Origin: Chloroflexales bacterium
Lineage (GTDB): Bacteria; Chloroflexota; Chloroflexia; Chloroflexales; Chloroflexaceae
Assembly: GCA_013336035.1 (NCBI GenBank)
Contig: JAAXUL010000245.1
Location: 1-9,465 of the forward strand
Direction: 5' to 3'
DNA length: 9,465 nucleotides
Shown here: in pieces, positions 7,689-9,465 of the stretch
Position numbering within the stretch: position 1 is the first letter of the stretch
How the letters are laid out: each line of letters begins with the position of its first letter
Notes under the pieces: model-generated
Database searches by the model: none
Told to the model about the DNA's origin: nothing
Seen by the model: only the letters and a program-made list of their open reading frames with translations
Program-made: the position numbers and the translations under genes

Positions 7689-7707
7689 AGCACTGGCCCA
7701 CTGCCGC

Positions 7708-7715
7708 AAGGGAGG
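7708..7715 (+). promoter_or_regulatory. Ribosome binding site deciding the start of the gpI-like gene
   Basis: AAGGGAGG lies five bases before the ATG at 7721 and favours it over the upstream TTG at 7685, which has no comparable purine tract at good spacing. Confidence 0.75.
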
Positions 7716-7720
7716 CTGTT

Positions 7721-8449
7721 ATGACCGTGACCGGTGGCCGCAGGGCGAGCAGCTACTTGCAGTACCTGCCGATGATCTTCCAGGAAGGGGACGTCGAGAG
7801 CGGCGGCTTCGCCGGGCGCTTCCTCCTGGCGTTCGAGCAGATTCTGACCGGGCTCGGCGCCAGCGCGCCACCTGGGGCGCCACCCAGCCTGGCCGAGCTC
7901 CTCGGCGGGATCGACGACGCCCAGGGCCGGCGCCGCCTCGCCGGCATCGAGCGCTTCTTCACGCCGGGCCCAGGGCTCGAGAGCCCCGACGCGAGCATGC
8001 GGGCGCCGCACGAATTCCTCGGCTGGCTGGCCCGCTGGGTGGCCCTCACCCTACGCGCCGACTGGGAGGAGCACGAGCAGCGCCGCTTCCTCGCCCGCGT
8101 CGTCCAGCTCTACCGGCTCCGCGGGACGCGCGCCGGGCTCGTGGAGATGATCAAGGCCTATACCGGCGATCTGCCGGTGACGATCTACGAGTTCGACGAC
8201 CTACCCCACTACTTCCAGGTCGAGCTTGCCCTCCAGGCGCCGGGCGCGGATATGCTCAAGCGCCGCCAGCAGGTGGTGCGGGCGATCATCGACGCCGAGA
8301 AGCCTGCCCACACCTACTACGCGCTGACCTTCACTGGTATCCCCACAATCAGAGTCGGCGCCTCGCGACTCGGCATCGACACACTGCTTGGCGGCATCCC
8401 CTCTGATGCAACGCCACTGCCGACAAGATCCAAAAGGAGGAAGTCATGA
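7721..8449 (+). CDS. gpI-like phage tail protein (TIGR02242 family)
   Basis: The protein has 242 residues. Family marks in order: SYLQYLPMIFQEGD (11-24) and FAGRFLLAFEQILTGL (30-45), where the wedge-binding helix begins; EFLGWLARWVALTLRADWEE (98-117); RRFLARVVQLYRLRGTRAGL (121-140); MIKAYTGDLPVTIYEFDD; HTYYALTFTG; and RVGASRLGIDTLLGG near the end. In P2-like phages gpI joins the J wedge to the fibre, and in eCIS clusters this family sits in the same place between the J-type proteins and the fibre. A longer frame begins at TTG 7685, overlapping the previous stop. I prefer the ATG at 7721 because AAGGGAGG (7708-7715) lies five bases before it and the extra twelve residues look unlike the family. 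The lysine/arginine-rich tail (SKRRKS) is encoded over the next gene's ribosome site. Confidence 0.9.
   Translation: MTVTGGRRASSYLQYLPMIFQEGDVESGGFAGRFLLAFEQILTGLGASAPPGAPPSLAELLGGIDDAQGRRRLAGIERFFTPGPGLESPDASMRAPHEFLGWLARWVALTLRADWEEHEQRRFLARVVQLYRLRGTRAGLVEMIKAYTGDLPVTIYEFDDLPHYFQVELALQAPGADMLKRRQQVVRAIIDAEKPAHTYYALTFTGIPTIRVGASRLGIDTLLGGIPSDATPLPTRSKRRKS
8432..8440 (+). promoter_or_regulatory. Strong ribosome binding site of the fibre-like gene
   Basis: AAAAGGAGG lies five bases before the ATG at 8446. It is the best Shine-Dalgarno match in the window and sits within the last codons of the gpI-like gene, which would favour high or independent translation of the fibre protein. Confidence 0.75.
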
Positions 8450-9465
8450 GCGAGACCAGGGATGCGACCCCCGCACGCGTCAACTACTTCTACGGCCAGT
8501 TCCTCCAGGAGGAAGACTTCCTGGCCGAGCAGGCCTACCATATTGGTCAGCAGCGCCGGCTGGCCCAGATCCTGCGCCGCCCCGGCATCATCAGGGGCCT
8601 TCAGGTCGAGGTGCTCGACAAGGACACGGGCCAGGTGCGCGTCAACCCCGGCCTCGCGGTCGACGGCCTGGGCCAGCTGATCGTCCTTAACCCCAGCAAG
8701 GGCCTGGACCTGCGCGACGCCGACGGCATCCATGTGTTGACGATCAGCTTCGGCCTCGAGGGCACCAGCCAGACGACCACCGGGAACGAGGGCTACTCGC
8801 GCATGCGCGAGCAGCCCTCCATCGCCTGGTACCCTGACGGCCAGGCGCCGCCCAACGATACGCATCCGCGCCTCGGTCGGTTGCGACTCAGCGCGGGCAA
8901 GATTGTGGCACTGGATAACAGCGACCCCAACGCGCTGATCGACACAAGCGTTCGCACCGCCGCCGCGATGAGCGTCGAGGGCAACCTCGACGTCGTCGGC
9001 AACAGCGGGCTGGGCGGCACCCTTACCGTTGAAAGTGGGACCGCGCTCAACAGCACGCTTAGTGTCAAGGCGAGGGCCACGCTCCAGAACGGCCTGACCA
9101 TCAGCGGCGCACAGGCCGAAGTCCAGAATGGCCTTGTCGTCCGCAACCCGTCTGGCCTAGCCCTGACCGTAAGCCAGGGCGCCACCCAGCTTCAGGGCGG
9201 CCTGCGTGTGAGCCTGGGCGCCACCCAGCTCCAGGGCGGCCTGACCGTCAGCGGCGCCCAGGCCGAAGTCCAGAATGGCCTTGTCGTCCGCAACCCGTCT
9301 GGCCCAGCCCTGACCGTAAGCCAGGGCGCCACCCAGCTCCAGGGCGGCCTGGTCGTGCGCAGCGGCAGCGACGCGGCCGGCTCCGTCGGCCTAAGCGTCA
9401 CCCAGGGCGCCACCCAGCTTCAGGGCGGCCTGACCGCGAATGGTGGCTCTACGCTAACCGGTGGG
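8446..9465 (+). CDS. Fibre-like protein with repeat-rich shaft (3' partial)
   Basis: The frame is open to the right edge (340 codons, no stop). Residues about 11-75 form a compact N-terminal domain: RVNYFYGQFLQEEDFLAEQA, then RRPGIIRGLQVEVL and VRVNPGLAVDGLGQLIVLN. From memory, the NYFxGQxLxxxDFxxEQxY signature recurs at the N-terminus of proteins encoded beside eCIS and tail-like baseplates, and it probably anchors the protein there. Residues about 76-175 are a mixed linker domain. From about 177 the protein becomes a regular repeat of roughly 12-13 residues of the form S-x-G-A-T-x-L-Q-G-G-L-x-V, interrupted by longer copies containing VRNPSG. Such glycine-punctuated strand repeats suit a trimeric beta-helical fibre shaft. 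Its place after the gpI-like gene matches the tail-fibre position in Afp/PVC (Afp13-like). Receptor-binding C-terminus not visible. The ATG at 8446 overlaps the preceding stop by four bases. Confidence 0.78.
   Translation, partial: MSETRDATPARVNYFYGQFLQEEDFLAEQAYHIGQQRRLAQILRRPGIIRGLQVEVLDKDTGQVRVNPGLAVDGLGQLIVLNPSKGLDLRDADGIHVLTISFGLEGTSQTTTGNEGYSRMREQPSIAWYPDGQAPPNDTHPRLGRLRLSAGKIVALDNSDPNALIDTSVRTAAAMSVEGNLDVVGNSGLGGTLTVESGTALNSTLSVKARATLQNGLTISGAQAEVQNGLVVRNPSGLALTVSQGATQLQGGLRVSLGATQLQGGLTVSGAQAEVQNGLVVRNPSGPALTVSQGATQLQGGLVVRSGSDAAGSVGLSVTQGATQLQGGLTANGGSTLTGG
9094..9204 (+). repeat. Direct repeat, copy 1, in the fibre gene (111 bases)
   Basis: This is the first copy of a 37-codon unit encoding LTISGAQAEVQNGLVV followed by RNPSGLALTVSQGATQLQGG and a final L. 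It differs from copy 2 at only four bases by direct comparison (positions 9100, 9111, 9158 and 9192), and two of these are synonymous. Confidence 0.9.
9241..9351 (+). repeat. Direct repeat, copy 2, in the fibre gene (111 bases)
   Basis: This is the second copy of the 37-codon unit, 147 bases downstream of copy 1 and in the same frame. Between the copies lies one extra short module (RVSLGATQLQGG). The GATQLQGGL coding segment itself occurs four times, at 9178-9204, 9217-9243, 9325-9351 and 9406-9432, with nearly the same codons each time. Confidence 0.9.

Noticed and set aside
7685..7720. TTG start of the gpI-like gene, overlapping the previous stop
   Set aside because: It would give the overlap seen elsewhere in the operon, but the ATG at 7721 has a much better Shine-Dalgarno at correct spacing and starts just before the conserved SYLQYLP segment.
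8793..9413. Two antisense frames (8793-9185 and 9192-9413) sharing repeated segments such as APWLTVRA and TTRPFWTSA
   Set aside because: The repetition is only the complement of the direct repeats in the fibre gene; neither frame has its own family signature.
9094..9432. The regular repeats considered as a CRISPR or intergenic repeat array
   Set aside because: The repeats are in frame, code for a periodic protein, and are continuous with the open reading frame; there are no unique spacers of constant length.
1..9465. Type VI secretion system
   Set aside because: gpD, gpV, gp25 and PAAR occur in T6SS too, but the LysM tube protein, J-type and gpI-like wedge genes and a fibre gene fit eCIS or phage-tail clusters, and no Tss membrane-complex gene is seen.

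Overview
The window is one tightly packed, single-strand (+) operon segment. It encodes the baseplate, spike and fibre part of a phage-tail-like contractile injection system, most like the extracellular type (eCIS: Afp, PVC and relatives). There are nine genes. The first is cut by the left edge and the last by the right edge. Neighbouring genes overlap or are separated by no more than about 10 bases, and most have a purine-rich Shine-Dalgarno sequence lying in the end of the gene before. I see no internal promoter, terminator, RNA gene, insertion sequence, CRISPR array or attachment site, and no gene-free stretch longer than about 10 bases.

Layout from left to right: (1) the C-terminal part of a CIS tube/adaptor protein ending in a LysM domain (1-392); (2) a gpD-like hub protein (389-1537); (3) a gpV/VgrG-like spike with an OB domain and a beta-helix needle (1537-2286); (4) a stand-alone PAAR tip (2297-2587); (5) a gp25-like baseplate wedge/sheath initiator (2591-2989); (6) a very large baseplate J-type protein of 1243 residues (2993-6724); (7) a small second baseplate J-type protein of 320 residues (6726-7688); (8) a gpI-like tail protein (7721-8449); (9) the N-terminal 340 residues of a repeat-rich, fibre-like protein (8446 to the right edge, still open).

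Read as a machine, the LysM protein and gpD form the hub at the end of the inner tube. gpV plus PAAR make the membrane-piercing spike. gp25 and the two J-type proteins form the wedges that hold the hub and nucleate the sheath. The gpI-like protein connects the wedges to the fibre, and the fibre-like protein probably contacts target or host surfaces. The sheath, main tube, AAA+ ATPase, terminator cap and toxin cargo are not in this window; they would be expected in the flanks.

The DNA is GC-rich (individual 60-base lines counted by eye reach 73-77% in the flanking genes), with strong GGAGG-type ribosome sites. No taxonomic marker gene is present. The gene set and style (separate gpD and gpV genes, 'putative baseplate assembly' and 'tail protein' families, a fibre protein with an NYF-GQ-L-DF-EQ N-terminus) remind me of eCIS loci in Chloroflexota and other environmental GC-rich bacteria. 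That is an impression, not a demonstrated assignment.

The system class is known. The less ordinary points are the very unequal pair of J-type proteins, a four-fold repeated beta module inside the giant one that lies partly in DNA of lower GC, and recent near-identical direct repeats in the fibre gene.
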